From assembly GCF_023051105.1 (NCBI RefSeq), contig NZ_JALKIL010000039.1:1-45191 (forward strand): a stretch of 45,191 nt of DNA. The letters run 5' to 3'. This document shows, piece after piece, positions 30,653 through 40,493 of this stretch; the stretch's first letter is position 1; every line of letters starts with the position of its first letter. The notes under the pieces are model-generated. The model saw nothing but the letters and a program-made list of their open reading frames with translations, was not told the DNA's origin and did not search any database. A program made the position numbers and the translations under genes. The stretch comes from Anaerobiospirillum sp. NML120449. GTDB taxonomy: Bacteria > Pseudomonadota > Gammaproteobacteria > Enterobacterales > Succinivibrionaceae.

Positions 30653-31594
30653 TTATTCCTGCTCGTAAACAAAGAGCTCGGTTGAGAGGTAGCGCTCACC
30701 AGTATCTGGCAGAACTACGACAATGTTCTTGCCCTTGTTTTCAGGCTGAGCGGCAAGAGTAAGTGCTGCATGCATGGCAGCACCTGATGAGATGCCTACC
30801 AGTACGCCCTCTTTGGTGGACAGGTCGCGGGCTGTAGCAAAGGCGTCTTCATTGGCTACCTGGATAACCTCATCGACTACGTTCTTATCGTAGTTTACAG
30901 GGACAAAACCGGCACCAATACCCTGAATCTTGTGAGGACCTGGATTACCGCCGCTTAAGACTGGAGAGGCTGCAGGCTCTACGGCAACAATCTTTACACC
31001 TGGAATCTTTTCCTTAAGCACACGGCCTACGCCGCTTACGGTACCGCCAGTACCGACACCTGATACCAGAATATCTACCTTGCCATCGGTATCTTCAAAG
31101 ATTTCAACGGCAGTGGTGCTGGTATGAGCCAGAGGATTGGCAGGGTTTTCAAACTGCTGGAGGATAATGCTGCCCGGAGTCTGGTCACGCAGCTCCTCTG
31201 CTTTGGCGATGGCGCCTTTCATGCCCTGAGCACCAGGGGTAAGTACCAGTTTGGCACCACGGGCCTGCAGCAGACGGCGACGCTCCTGACTCATGGTGTC
31301 AGGCATGGTCAGAATCAGCTTGTAGCCTTTTACAGCAGCCACCATGGCAAGGCCTACACCGGTGTTGCCTGAGGTTGGCTCAATAATGGTTGCACCTGGC
31401 TGCAGCTTGCCGGCCTTTTCGGCCTCTTCAATCATGTAAAGAGCGGCACGGTCTTTAACGGAGCCAGCTGGATTGAAATACTCAAGTTTGGCAATTACCT
31501 GAGCCTGAGCGTTGCGCTCGGCAGCAAGGCGGCTAATGGCAAGCAGTGGGGTACGACCAATTAAAGCGGTAAGGCTCTGAGCGATTCGGGACAT
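30653..31594 (-). CDS. cysK: Cysteine synthase A (O-acetylserine sulfhydrylase)
   Basis: A PLP enzyme that makes cysteine from O-acetylserine and sulfide in the cytosol. The product (313 residues) has the family landmarks: IGRTPLL, the PLP lysine in [11 protein letters not shown], the substrate loop [20 protein letters not shown], the PLP-phosphate loop [14 protein letters not shown], and GISSGAA plus [11 protein letters not shown] near the end. The size and the AAGGAA ribosome site before ATG 31594 fit. A serine acetyltransferase, which makes its substrate, lies divergently 1.5 kb away (33110-34210), so the two steps of cysteine synthesis are neighbours but not one operon. Confidence 0.96.
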   Translation of the reverse strand: MSRIAQSLTALIGRTPLLAISRLAAERNAQAQVIAKLEYFNPAGSVKDRAALYMIEEAEKAGKLQPGATIIEPTSGNTGVGLAMVAAVKGYKLILTMPDTMSQERRRLLQARGAKLVLTPGAQGMKGAIAKAEELRDQTPGSIILQQFENPANPLAHTSTTAVEIFEDTDGKVDILVSGVGTGGTVSGVGRVLKEKIPGVKIVAVEPAASPVLSGGNPGPHKIQGIGAGFVPVNYDKNVVDEVIQVANEDAFATARDLSTKEGVLVGISSGAAMHAALTLAAQPENKGKNIVVVLPDTGERYLSTELFVYEQE

Positions 31595-33109
31595 GGTTTT
31601 GATTCCTTAATTGTTTAAATTCTCTGAGCTGCTCCCAACTGCTTTTAATGCTGACTGACTGGTAACAGAGCGCAAATGTCCCTGGATTAAGTCATTCGGG
31701 CGGTAACCGCCACATTGAGCCTGGATCTACATCCTGTTTTGGTAATTACAGGTGAGCACGGGCAAGCAGGTTGAGGAGCAGCTGCGCTGTCAGTCATGCT
31801 GCAACAGCTACAGTCTGATTCCATAAAAATTGTCCTGATCTGACCACATAACAGTGGACCGTTTCGGGAATATGTACTACCAGAGAGGCTGCCCTGCCCG
31901 GTACACTCTGATTTAGAGGACTGCGGGAGCATCTGGAAGTGGTTTTATCCTAGCACGGCCACCAGGCTTACTTTTTATCAGCTGCAAAATCGTTGTCATC
32001 AGGGCCTTTTCTGTCATTTTTGATGCAAATCACAAACTGCGCTGGATTTTCCTTATAAATGCGGTTCAGAGCGCAAAACGGCCGCAAAATTGCCATTTTT
32101 CTCACCAAAACAGCGATTTTTCATGCAAATTAATGGTGCATAAGCAGTCATAATCTCTCCAACAGAACCCATGCAGATGCACAGCCGACAGCCTCATACT
32201 TACACCAGCATCACGCGCTCTAACTTCACACCCGAAGTCTGTATACAGAATATCCATATTCCAAAGGGCATACAGCTCTTGTAAGGCATGAGCCAGACCT
32301 TAGCAATGTCTGCCCATGTATAGACATGCCTTGCCTTGGAGACAACGCACACTGGCAAATGTCGCATAACGCCCCTTTGGCTGGAGATAAACAAGGCTAA
32401 TCAAGGCTAATCAGGGACAGTCAGGGCCAATCATGGCAAGCTGCTGTATGCAACGGTGTGGAAGGCCGGGTAAAGCAGAGCAGTGCAAGTAGAAAATGCA
32501 GCGCAAGCAGTAAACACCAGTCAGGCAAGAAACACCGGTGCAGGTAAGGACACTCATGGTTTGACCAGAAAACAGCTGCGAAGCGGAAACAGCAAGGCAG
32601 GCCGAGGCATGCTGTCCCAAATGAAATTAAATTTACCTGATCTTGCGTGGAACATGGGTGGTGGCTGGGCCATACTGTTGCTGGTACAGCTGCTTGCTTG
32701 GAACTTTGGAGTTGATATCTCTGTAACTGGCGTGTTTAACCATATGGCAGACTGTTATCTGTCGCTGTCTGCTATCTGCAGGTCTGACATGGAACAAGCA
32801 GGCAAGTGCAGGAAGTAGCTGACTGATGTAAGGCCATGGCAGCTGCAATTGTGGTGCACTGCCACAGGTATGAGCACTTGGAGGCAAAATCGGTTATGTT
32901 ATAGGGGCTGTACCCAGGCGCTCCACAAGGTAAGTCCCGGTCCCATTATTGAGGGCGATTTCACCCATGGACCTTTGCTGGAGAGCTGTCTTACTGGGAC
33001 AAATGCGGTACATCCCAAAGATTATTTCTGTCAGATACCGGGCTGGCGCTGTCTGAGCAAAAACTGGATGAAGCAGCCCTGTACTCTGGCATATGGTGAG
33101 GATTGACTC
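31595..33109. other. Gene-free divergent interval between cysK and serine acetyltransferase genes
   Basis: About 1.5 kb. Two ATGCAAAT octamers, each preceded by ATTTTT(G/C), occur near 32017 and 32114 and could be regulatory. AAGGCTAATC is repeated near 32393-32412. Open frames such as 32483-32818 are not convincing. Confidence 0.45.
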
Positions 33110-34210
33110 TTGGTAGATTACTCAAAACAGCTAAGTCACATTATTGGTGAGCTTTCAGCTGAAGATTCATTACGTGGACTGTTTCAGCAGCATCTTGAGG
33201 GCAATCCTCTGCCTTCGGCCCGCGCTGTCTATGAAATAGTAAAGCTCTCCCGGGCTATTATCTTTCCGGGCTACTTTGGCAAGTCCAAGATCAACCGCCA
33301 TACTGTGTCCTATCACATAGGCCTGCAGGTAGAGCAGCTTTTTGAGCTCCTGACAGATCAGATTGCCGCAGCGCTGTGTTTCCAGAGTGCTGATAATGAG
33401 CACCATGCCCGTACCACAGTCAGTACCCAGCATAACCGTACCCTCAAGCTCAAAGGATCTCCTGCGACAGCTGCTGCCGCCGTAGCTGCTGCCGCCGCAA
33501 CCGGTACCGAATCTGGCAGTACAGCAGCTTCAGTGAACTCAGACTGTGGCTGCAATGATCCTGACTGTGAATGCTCTGAATCTCAGGTTGGTGAGCAGGG
33601 CAAGCAGTGCCTGAGCTGCGATGATGAGGTCAAAGAGCTGGCCCGCTCTCTTGCGATACAGTACATTGAGTCACTTGGGGAACTGCGCGCCAGCCTGGCT
33701 CTTGATGTGCGTGCCGCCTTTAACGGTGACCCGGCTGCCACTTCCTTTGGTGAGGTTATCTGCTGCTATCCTGGCCTGAGAGCTGTAAGCAACTACCGTA
33801 TGGCCCACAGACTTCTTACTCTTGGCGTTCCTTTAATCCCAAGAGCTATTACTGAGCTGGCTCACTCCGAAACCGGTATCGACATTCACCCTGGTGCCCG
33901 CATTGGAGAAAGCTTTGCCATTGACCATGGCACCGGCGTAGTTATAGGTGAAACCTGTATCATTGGCAACAACGTAAAGATTTATCAGGGCGTAACTCTC
34001 GGAGCCAAGAGCATACCTGTTGACAATGAAGGCATGCCTCTTAACATTCCACGTCACCCGATTCTTGAGGATGATGTGGTTGTGTACTCAAACGCCTCTA
34101 TTCTGGGACGTATTACCATAGGCAAGGGGGCCATCATTGGCGGTAACGTCTGGGTAATCGAGGATGTTCCGGCTGGTGGCCGCGTTGTCCAGCAGCGCGC
34201 CGACCGGTAA
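33110..34210 (+). CDS. Serine O-acetyltransferase with Cys-rich insert
   Basis: Transfers acetyl from acetyl-CoA to serine, giving O-acetylserine for CysK. The N-terminal helical part (FPGYFGKSK, HIGLQVEQLFELLTDQI) and the C-terminal left-handed beta-helix (HSETGIDIHPGARIGESF, IDHGTGVVIGE with the catalytic His, GNNVKIYQGVTLGA, ILGRITIGKGAIIGGNVWV) resemble the EpsC/type-2 serine acetyltransferases. An insert at about residues 115-170 is Ala/Thr-rich and then Cys-rich (CGCNDPDCEC, CLSCDDE), possibly metal-binding. The C-terminus ends QQRADR and lacks the terminal Ile that docks into CysK, so a stable cysteine synthase complex is doubtful. The start is TTG 33110 with TGAGGA about 7 bases upstream. 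A bidirectional terminator follows. Confidence 0.9.
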   Translation: MVDYSKQLSHIIGELSAEDSLRGLFQQHLEGNPLPSARAVYEIVKLSRAIIFPGYFGKSKINRHTVSYHIGLQVEQLFELLTDQIAAALCFQSADNEHHARTTVSTQHNRTLKLKGSPATAAAAVAAAAATGTESGSTAASVNSDCGCNDPDCECSESQVGEQGKQCLSCDDEVKELARSLAIQYIESLGELRASLALDVRAAFNGDPAATSFGEVICCYPGLRAVSNYRMAHRLLTLGVPLIPRAITELAHSETGIDIHPGARIGESFAIDHGTGVVIGETCIIGNNVKIYQGVTLGAKSIPVDNEGMPLNIPRHPILEDDVVVYSNASILGRITIGKGAIIGGNVWVIEDVPAGGRVVQQRADR

Positions 34211-34255
34211 TCCATGGCATAACCGGGGTCCATAAGTTCATTGTCAACTGAAAGA

Positions 34256-34293
34256 CAAAAAGAAAGGCGGATCAAATGATCCGCCTTTCTTTT
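34256..34293. terminator. Bidirectional terminator
   Basis: Perfect 11-bp stem AAAGGCGGATC/GATCCGCCTTT with an AAAT loop. T-rich tracts follow on both strands, serving the convergent serine acetyltransferase and flagellin genes. Confidence 0.9.
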
Positions 34294-34327
34294 GGCCACA
34301 GCAAAAGCTGTCAGTCGCAGGTCTCTA

Positions 34328-35302
34328 TTACTGACCGAGCAGGCTCAGAGCAATAGTAGGACGCTGGTTGGCCTGAGCCAGAACCGTCTGGGAGGCCTGC
34401 TGAATAATGTTGTTCTGAGTCAGAGCAGCGGTCTCAGAGGCGAAGTCTGTGTCACGAATTCTGCTGCGGGCATCAGCCTCATTTTCAGAGATGGAAGCCT
34501 GGTTACGAATAGTGCTTTCCATACGATTTTGTAAAGCACCAAGCTCAGCACGGCGTGAGTCTACAGCCTGAATCAACTTATCGATAGTGCCCAGGGTATA
34601 AGTAGCTAAAGATGCTGCAGAAATAGTCCATCTTACTTGTGATTTTGCGTTCTGACCATCAATTACCAGACCATTTTTGGCATCCTTACCAGCACCAGTA
34701 ATATCGTTGGCAGCGCCAACGGCAGCCATCTTGGCAAGACCTGATAAGGTGAAAGCATCAGCCCAGTTGAGGGTAAGAGTGTCGTTAGCATTGGCGCCAA
34801 CCTGGAAAACCAGCTTACCATCATTTGGAATAAGGCTGTTGCTTACCTTAAGGTGAGCAGTAGCATTATTTGGGTCATTCTTACCATTGATAACAGTTGC
34901 ACCGGCAAAAGTGGTCTGACGGGCAATACGGTTGATTTCCTGGGACAGCTGGGTAACTTCTTCCTGCAGAGCCTTGCGGTCTGCTGTGGAGTTTGTGCCG
35001 TTGGCAGACTGTACAGCCAGCACACGGATACGCTGCAGCATGTTGGTGGTTTCGTCCAGAGCACCTTCAATGGTCTGGGCAAGGGCAATACCGTCATTGG
35101 TGTTACGGTTGCCCTGGTTGAGGCCATTGATCTGGGAGGTCAGACGGTCGGAAATCTGGAGGCCGGCTGCGTCGTCCTTGGCAGAGTTGATTCTCAGGCC
35201 TGAAGAGAGGCGCTGATAGCTGGTATTAAGGCTCAGAGTAGCATTGCTAAGCTTGCGCTGAGCATTAATGCTAGATACATTGGTATTGACATACAAGGCC
35301 AT
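34328..35302 (-). CDS. Flagellin (intact)
   Basis: The flagellar filament subunit, exported and polymerised outside the cell. At 324 residues it is complete. The N-terminal D0/D1 (MALYVNTNVSSINAQRKLS, LSSGLRINSAKDDAAGLQIS, ANDGIA-like NTNDGIALAQTIEGAL) is followed by a short variable middle (about 145-215). The C-terminal D1/D0 has QNRMESTIRNQASISENEADARSRI, then [20 protein letters not shown] and the terminal SLLGQ. It lacks large D2/D3 domains. The ribosome site is AAGAGAG. A sigma54-like promoter lies at 35418-35433 and a shared terminator downstream. It is the only full-length flagellin in this window. Confidence 0.97.
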   Translation of the reverse strand: MALYVNTNVSSINAQRKLSNATLSLNTSYQRLSSGLRINSAKDDAAGLQISDRLTSQINGLNQGNRNTNDGIALAQTIEGALDETTNMLQRIRVLAVQSANGTNSTADRKALQEEVTQLSQEINRIARQTTFAGATVINGKNDPNNATAHLKVSNSLIPNDGKLVFQVGANANDTLTLNWADAFTLSGLAKMAAVGAANDITGAGKDAKNGLVIDGQNAKSQVRWTISAASLATYTLGTIDKLIQAVDSRRAELGALQNRMESTIRNQASISENEADARSRIRDTDFASETAALTQNNIIQQASQTVLAQANQRPTIALSLLGQ

Positions 35303-36226
35303 AAAAGTTCTCTCTTTATCGTTCGATTAAGTCGGTCAGAACTGGCTTTTGAAGCTTCTGATCAGACTGAATTCAGATACTGACGTTCGCTCGAATCATG
35401 CGACTGAAAGTACTTTTAGCACTAAGCATGCCAGGGTGCGGTTATGCTTTCCAAAAGACCATAAAATCAATGAGCCATAAGAGGAATGCCTGTGCTTTTA
35501 CCCTTAAAGCAAGACCTCAGAAAACTGCAAAAAGCTCATAAAATGAAAGTCGCTTGCCATCAGTGGCAAGTTTATCATCCTCTCATCACGCCTGCTTTTC
35601 AGCTCCTGTCCCCATCATTAAGCCCAGGAGCCCCTCCGCTCATAATGCTGCAACTGCCATGTCATTAAACGACATTCAAATACCATTTCAGGCGGCAGTC
35701 ACAGTGGTGGTAGCTTGCCAAGGTACGATATCAGCTTTCTGCATTATCAATGAGAGGGCATCATTTAAGAGCATGGTGCTTTATAAAAGTAATATAGCAG
35801 CAAATGCTGCAACTCTTGCTTCTTTCTTCTTGCTCCTGTTGCCTGCAAAAGAAACTAAAACGCAAAAGCGATGCTACGAGCTGCAGACGGCCAGTGTTCA
35901 TGAGTAAAAAGCAAAGTGACTGGGATATTTGTACAGGAAGGATGATTCGCTGTCAGAGCGACTGCAGAATGTGTGTAGAGGTGCTGTTGGCCTGGATTTG
36001 GTGGGAAATGACTGTTCTGCTGTAAGTCAGTGTGGTAGTCAGGATGTCAGGGTGGCGGGAATGGCCAGGAATTGCGAGGTAAATTTGCTGCCTGCATAAG
36101 CAGGCAGCTTTGTGGTGCCGGGACTGAATATGGTTGAGGAAGGGATCGGTCCGGCAGCTTTGATTGAGGAGTATCAGGAGGTGCTCCGCTTATTGGACTG
36201 TAGCGGGCTTTTGCCCGTGTATGGTC
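35303..36226. other. Gene-free stretch upstream of flagellin
   Basis: Holds the flagellin leader and promoter, then about 790 bases without a supported gene. Short plus-strand frames (for example 35554-35907) lack ribosome sites. Confidence 0.45.
35418..35433 (-). promoter_or_regulatory. Sigma54-like promoter of flagellin
   Basis: On the minus strand TGGCATGCTTAGTGCT has GG and GC spaced by 10 bases, matching -24/-12 promoters. The leader would be about 105 bases. The same layout precedes the truncated flagellin, which supports the call. Confidence 0.6.
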
Positions 36227-36547
36227 TCAGCCCTGATGACGGCCTACAGCGCAGCCGCCTTCAACGTGGTCGCAGCTGGCAGTGCCATTGTACTCAGGAT
36301 GACGCTTGAGCCAGGTTACGGCATAGGAGCAGGTAGCAAGGCACTTGAGGTTGTTATCACGGGCATAATCATAGGCTGCCCTGGTAAGTTTGCCAGCAAT
36401 GCCCTGACCTCCCAGAGGCTCTGGTACCAGAGTCTTTCTGATATCAAGGCCGCCATCATAAATCTCATAAGTCAGAAAGGCACGGTGACCATCGATAACA
36501 GTTTCAAAGGTCTCAGCTTCAGGTAAGTGAGTAATAGTGATATCCAC
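36227..36547 (-). CDS. Small GNAT-type N-acetyltransferase (YjdJ/NATD1-like)
   Basis: A short (106-residue) protein of the single-domain GNAT group. It shows RAFLTYEIYDGGLDIRKTLV with the beta-strands before the cofactor loop, the acetyl-CoA loop VPEPLGGQGIAGKL, and the family ending CLATCSYAVTWLKRHPEYNG. The substrate is unknown for this group. The start is taken as GTG 36547 (VDITITHLPEAE) because AGGAG lies 9 bases upstream and the length then fits the family. An ATG at 36628 would add 27 unrelated residues. The last 17 or so residues (SCDHVEGGCAVGRHQG) are Cys/His-containing and unlike the family. It stands alone. Confidence 0.8.
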   Translation of the reverse strand: MDITITHLPEAETFETVIDGHRAFLTYEIYDGGLDIRKTLVPEPLGGQGIAGKLTRAAYDYARDNNLKCLATCSYAVTWLKRHPEYNGTASCDHVEGGCAVGRHQG

Positions 36548-37969
36548 TTGGTATTTCTCCTTGAACAATAAATGGGGCACCGGCCCATTGGCCAGCAGAG
36601 TAAATCTTGCCTGCAACCGACAGCTCAATCACAGAGCAGCTGCAGGAATAGAGTAGAGCTATCCTGGCACAGCCATGGTCCAATAGCTAAGATATCTTTT
36701 CTCATATGGGCAAGCAGATCAGCTGGCCCTGGTTTCCGGGTTTCTCATCAGGCTAATGTTGCAGCAACTTATAAACGGGCTGACTGCAGATATCGCAAGG
36801 CAGCATGAAATCAAATACAGCTCTGGTTCAGGTGCCAGGGCAGGGGCACAGACATGGCTCAAGTGCAGGTGCCAGGGCAGGGGCACAGACAGGGCTCAAG
36901 TGCAGGTGCCAGGGCAGGGGTACAGACAGGGCTCAAGTGCAGGTGCCGGGGCATGGGTACAGACAGGGCTCAAGTGCGGGTGCCGGGGCATGGGTACAGA
37001 CAGGGCTCAAGTGCAGGTGCCAGGGCAGGGGCACAAACAGTGATCTGGTTCGGGGGCCATGGCTGAAAAGGGCACAAACAGTGGCCCTGTACGGTCTGTG
37101 GCGCGTCTGCAGTTGTTGTCAGCATGGCACTTTTTGATGCTCATTTTGATTTTTAGTTTTTCGGCATTTAAGTTGAGCAGTCAGTGCCTGATTGATTATT
37201 ATTCGGGCGTTCTGATTACTGTGCTGCAGGGATGGCACTATCGCAAAAGCACAAAAGTACGTGCTTTTGTGTGCAGGTTTTACAGGAGTCGAGGGGTAAT
37301 CAGGTTAAAAATTTCTTCAACCGCAGTAATAAATTGTGCTAATTTGGTGCACGATAGGCTATGATTGTCTGAAACAATGTCTGCAATCGTTGACGATTAT
37401 GGCTTTTTACCAGAGATTATCGGGCCTGTGCCTTTTGGCACAATGACATATTGGCGGCTTCTGGGGACAGCTGTAAGAGGCAGGGAAACTCCCTGGTTAA
37501 GGTCCTGACATGAAAGAATATCAGGCGGCCTCAACGGGCATTCTTAAGGGTTTTCCCTTTTGATATGCGGTGAGCAAGTCGCAATACGTCATACATCAAA
37601 AGGTATTTAATGGCAGTTTCTGTTACGAGCAGTATGCAGGCTGTGCACTCACACAGCAGGTGCTCATGCAGCAGGTTTAATGTGTTACCGGCATCTTTAT
37701 CATGGTAACAGCAGGCCTGTGCACTGTGGTCTGTAAACAGATTACAGAGCTGTCTGGATCCTTTATCACGCATAAAAATGAATACTGAACAAAGCAGGCA
37801 TGAGTGCATCCTGCTGCCTGCAGCAAAAAGCGGCTCAGGAAATATGCAGTGGCCAGCTGTCACTGCTGTATGACCATTGCCACAACAGGCATGCTTTATT
37901 GCGCCATATTTACCTGAGCTCTGTTGTCTGGACAGAAATTATTGAGCTCCCAGCGGGCAAGGAACTAGG
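36548..37969. other. Gene-free stretch with 37-bp minisatellite
   Basis: About 1.4 kb. Apart from the 37-bp array (36829-37050) I find no gene or RNA. Plus frames through the array are open only because the unit contains no stop codon. Confidence 0.5.
36829..37050. repeat. 37-bp tandem repeat (minisatellite), six copies
   Basis: Units start at 36829, 36866, 36903, 36940, 36977 and 37014, an exact 37-base step. Each runs from (C)AGGTGCC(A/G)GGGCA to CTCAAGTG with a few substitutions. Each has several G runs of three or four on the plus strand, so G-quadruplex formation is conceivable. There are no unique spacers, so it is not a CRISPR array. Confidence 0.92.
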
Positions 37970-39013
37970 ATGACTGTTACCTTAAAAGACTTATCGCAAG
38001 CCATTGGATTATCTGTTGGAACTGTATCCCGTGCTCTAAACGACAAAAGCGAAGTCAGCCCTGAGACGGCTGCCCGTGTAAGACAGCTGGCTGAAGATAT
38101 GGGCTATGTCCCAAACCGTGCCGGCCGTGCACTGTCCGCTCACCGTAACCACAACACCATTGGTGTGCTGCTGCCGTCAATTAATGCTCCTTTCTTTGAT
38201 GACATCAGACAGGGCGTCAGGGAGGCAGAGAATGAATTTGGCGACCTTGGCATCGATATCACCATGCGTGAGGTTGAGGGCTGGGATGTCAGCGTTCATC
38301 TTAAGGCCATAGAAGAGCTGCGTGATCTTGGCTGTAAAGCTCTTGCTCTGTGTACAGTTGATGATCAAAGGATACGAGACTATCTCAAGGAAATTGAGGC
38401 ATCTGGTATTCCTGTCCTGCTTATGAACAATGAAATCGACAAGGTGCCTTACCTTTGCTATGTAGGTCCTGACTACTACATGTCGGGTGTCATTGCCGGA
38501 TCTCTGGTTGATAAATGCCTTGAGGGTCGTGATGTTAATGCTCTTGTCGTAATAGGCATGGAAGGACACCGTGGCCATGCTCAGCGTCTGAAAGGATTCA
38601 AAAAGGCTCTGGAACACCGCAAGAACTGTAAGCTTACAGGTGTGTTAGAGGGGCAGGACAACGATATCATCACCCAGCAGGTCACCATGGAGGCTCTTCG
38701 TCAGCATCCTGAAATCAACTGCATTTATATGGCATCCGGTTCAGGTGTCAGTGGCCTTGGTGCGGCTGTTATTGCCAACACTGCAAGAAAATTCTTTGTC
38801 GTTGCCTGCGATGAGATCTACTCAGCCCGTGAGCTGGTCAAGTCAGACATTATCGACTTTGTAATCTGCCAGGAGCCTCAGGTTCAGGGCTACCAGGCAA
38901 TAAAGATTCTTCATGAATATCTGTCCATGCCTCGCATTTCACGTCCAGCAAACTATATTGTGGAGAATGTCATCAAGCTCAAGAGCCACTTTATGACAAC
39001 CGCGCTCAGATAA
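37970..39013 (+). CDS. LacI-family transcriptional regulator
   Basis: A dimeric DNA-binding repressor or activator that responds to a sugar-like effector. The N-terminal helix-turn-helix (TLKDLSQAIGLSVGTVSRAL, then NDKSEVSPETAARV) and hinge helix (NRAGRALSAHR) are typical. The rest is a periplasmic-binding-protein-like domain (IGVLLPSINAPFFDDIRQGV, with VVACDEIYSARELV and ICQEPQVQGYQA late). Length 347 fits. ATG 37970 has AAGGA upstream. No sugar-utilisation genes are adjacent, so its regulon is not local and the effector cannot be guessed. A hairpin follows at 39146-39177. Confidence 0.94.
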   Translation: MTVTLKDLSQAIGLSVGTVSRALNDKSEVSPETAARVRQLAEDMGYVPNRAGRALSAHRNHNTIGVLLPSINAPFFDDIRQGVREAENEFGDLGIDITMREVEGWDVSVHLKAIEELRDLGCKALALCTVDDQRIRDYLKEIEASGIPVLLMNNEIDKVPYLCYVGPDYYMSGVIAGSLVDKCLEGRDVNALVVIGMEGHRGHAQRLKGFKKALEHRKNCKLTGVLEGQDNDIITQQVTMEALRQHPEINCIYMASGSGVSGLGAAVIANTARKFFVVACDEIYSARELVKSDIIDFVICQEPQVQGYQAIKILHEYLSMPRISRPANYIVENVIKLKSHFMTTALR

Positions 39014-39145
39014 TCATCCCTTGATGTCCATGCAGCTGCGAAGCATCATCAGGTATGCCATTTATTCATGCCATGGGCATCAGCTGTCAATGGTGACCAG
39101 GGGCAGACATGCTGCTGCTTTGCAGCTGCAGTGCAGACAAAATAA

Positions 39146-39177
39146 AAGCCAGCAGTGACGTGAGTCACTGCTGGCTT
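39146..39177 (+). terminator. Hairpin after LacI-type regulator
   Basis: Perfect 14-bp stem AAGCCAGCAGTGAC/GTCACTGCTGGCTT with a GTGA loop. The following T tract is weak (ATTC), so termination efficiency is uncertain. Confidence 0.6.
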
Positions 39178-40247
39178 ATTCGCGCTGACAGTATGGGTGT
39201 CAGGCACAGACACAAAATAAAACATAATATAAAGCATATTGATGCCTGTGGCTCAAGAGCAAGAGCCTCGAGCAGGCATTACTGCTTTTTTACAAAGATA
39301 TGACCCTGTCGCTATGCGGAGGGCCTTATTTTTTGGTTGTTAGATACTTTTGGTGTCATCACTGGTGACAGGTAACGAAAAGAGATTCCAGGCACTGAGA
39401 GTGTGAGGAATGATATTCAATTACCTGATTTTAAGCCGTACTGATAAGCTTAATATCATGGTGTTTTTCGTTTGAACTGTCGCAATGCAACGGTGACTAC
39501 TGTGCCTGATGTCTTTGGCAGGAGCTGTATGGCAGGGCCATATGAGCTAATGCAGTGACATCATTCATTCTGCTGCATGGATGAGCAGAACAGGCACTGC
39601 GATCTGTCTTTTATCAGGCAGATAAACAGTGTGCTGTCATTTCAGCCGTGACTTATTGCTGTCCTGAATCTCATTTTTACCCTGCCGTCACTTCAATATG
39701 TTTCACTATATCTTTGGGAGATGACTGCATGGCTGGCGTGGCCATTGTGAGTATTCAGGTCGGCTGCATGGTCTGGATGCAGGATGTTGCTGCCTCCACC
39801 TGCATAATGCCGACAAGTCATGGCCGACTGCAGACAACCTGAAAAGAGTGTGATTACAGGTTATCTGCAGCAGGGCAGCTGCGCTGTATAGCAATGCCCT
39901 GCACAACTGATCCGCACGGCAGTCCTTAGCACAATGTGCCGTAGCGGAAAATTCAGCTAAATTATTGTACTCCTGTCAAAGATCATATTTTCAGAAATCT
40001 CTCAAGTTGTGGACCATATCTAAAAATAAGCCTGAATAAAGGCCTCTTTAAAAAATTATGTGCATTTTGACAGGTATTTCATGTCGATCTTTTTAAATGG
40101 GCGAATGCGTTAAAAGACAGAATTTCAATACATCCAGAACTGCTTTCAGCACGGCTTTTCCGCCTCATAAAAGCCCACTTGCAGCGCCAGGCCCGGCAAG
40201 CCATGCAACGGCTGCCCCCATCACCATCGGTCACGCTCATAATGCAG

Positions 40248-40446
40248 CAGTCCACTCCTATCGGGCAACGATCAGGCGCAGTAGCCCAGTACTATCGGTC
40301 AACGATCAGTCAGCAGCAGTCCACTCCTATCGGGCAACGATCAGTCAGCAGCAGTCCAGCCTCATTTAGCAATGCTCAGACATCTGCAGCCCATCCCAAT
40401 CTGGCAATGCTCGGAGTGCTGCAGTCCAGCCTCATTGAGCAACGCT
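40248..40446. repeat. 35-bp imperfect tandem repeat, six copies
   Basis: Units start near 40248, 40283, 40317, 40352, 40387 and 40422. They share a CAGTCCA(C/G)-type start and (G/T)GGCAACGATCAG or AGCAATGCTCAG in the middle. The first three are closest to each other and the rest diverge. The array ends a few bases before the terminator of the solenoid protein gene. Confidence 0.8.
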
Positions 40447-40457
40447 AAGAACGAAAC

Positions 40458-40485
40458 AGGCCCGGTACTGTAAGGTGCCGGGCCT
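40458..40485 (-). terminator. Terminator of the solenoid protein gene
   Basis: Stem AGGCCCGG(C/T)AC with its complement GTGCCGGGCCT around a 6-base loop. On the minus strand it is followed by GTTTCGTT. It lies 9 bases after the stop. Confidence 0.75.
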
Positions 40486-40493
40486 GAGTGTTA

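Larger units (their letters stand above)
39014..40457. other. Gene-free stretch with hairpin and 35-bp repeats
   Basis: About 1.45 kb. Contains the hairpin after the LacI-type gene and, at its right end, a 35-bp repeat array (40248-40446). No protein or RNA gene is supported. Confidence 0.45.

Noticed and set aside
32483..32818. 111-codon frame between cysK and serine acetyltransferase genes
   Set aside because: One hydrophobic stretch but no ribosome site, no family resemblance and a repeat-derived N-terminus.
36829..37050. CRISPR array
   Set aside because: The units are contiguous and nearly identical along their whole length, with no unique spacers and no cas genes. The same applies to the 23-, 35- and 76-bp arrays.
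36756..37137. Three overlapping plus-strand frames through the 37-bp repeats
   Set aside because: All three frames are open only because the unit has no stop codon and 37 is not a multiple of three; no ribosome site.
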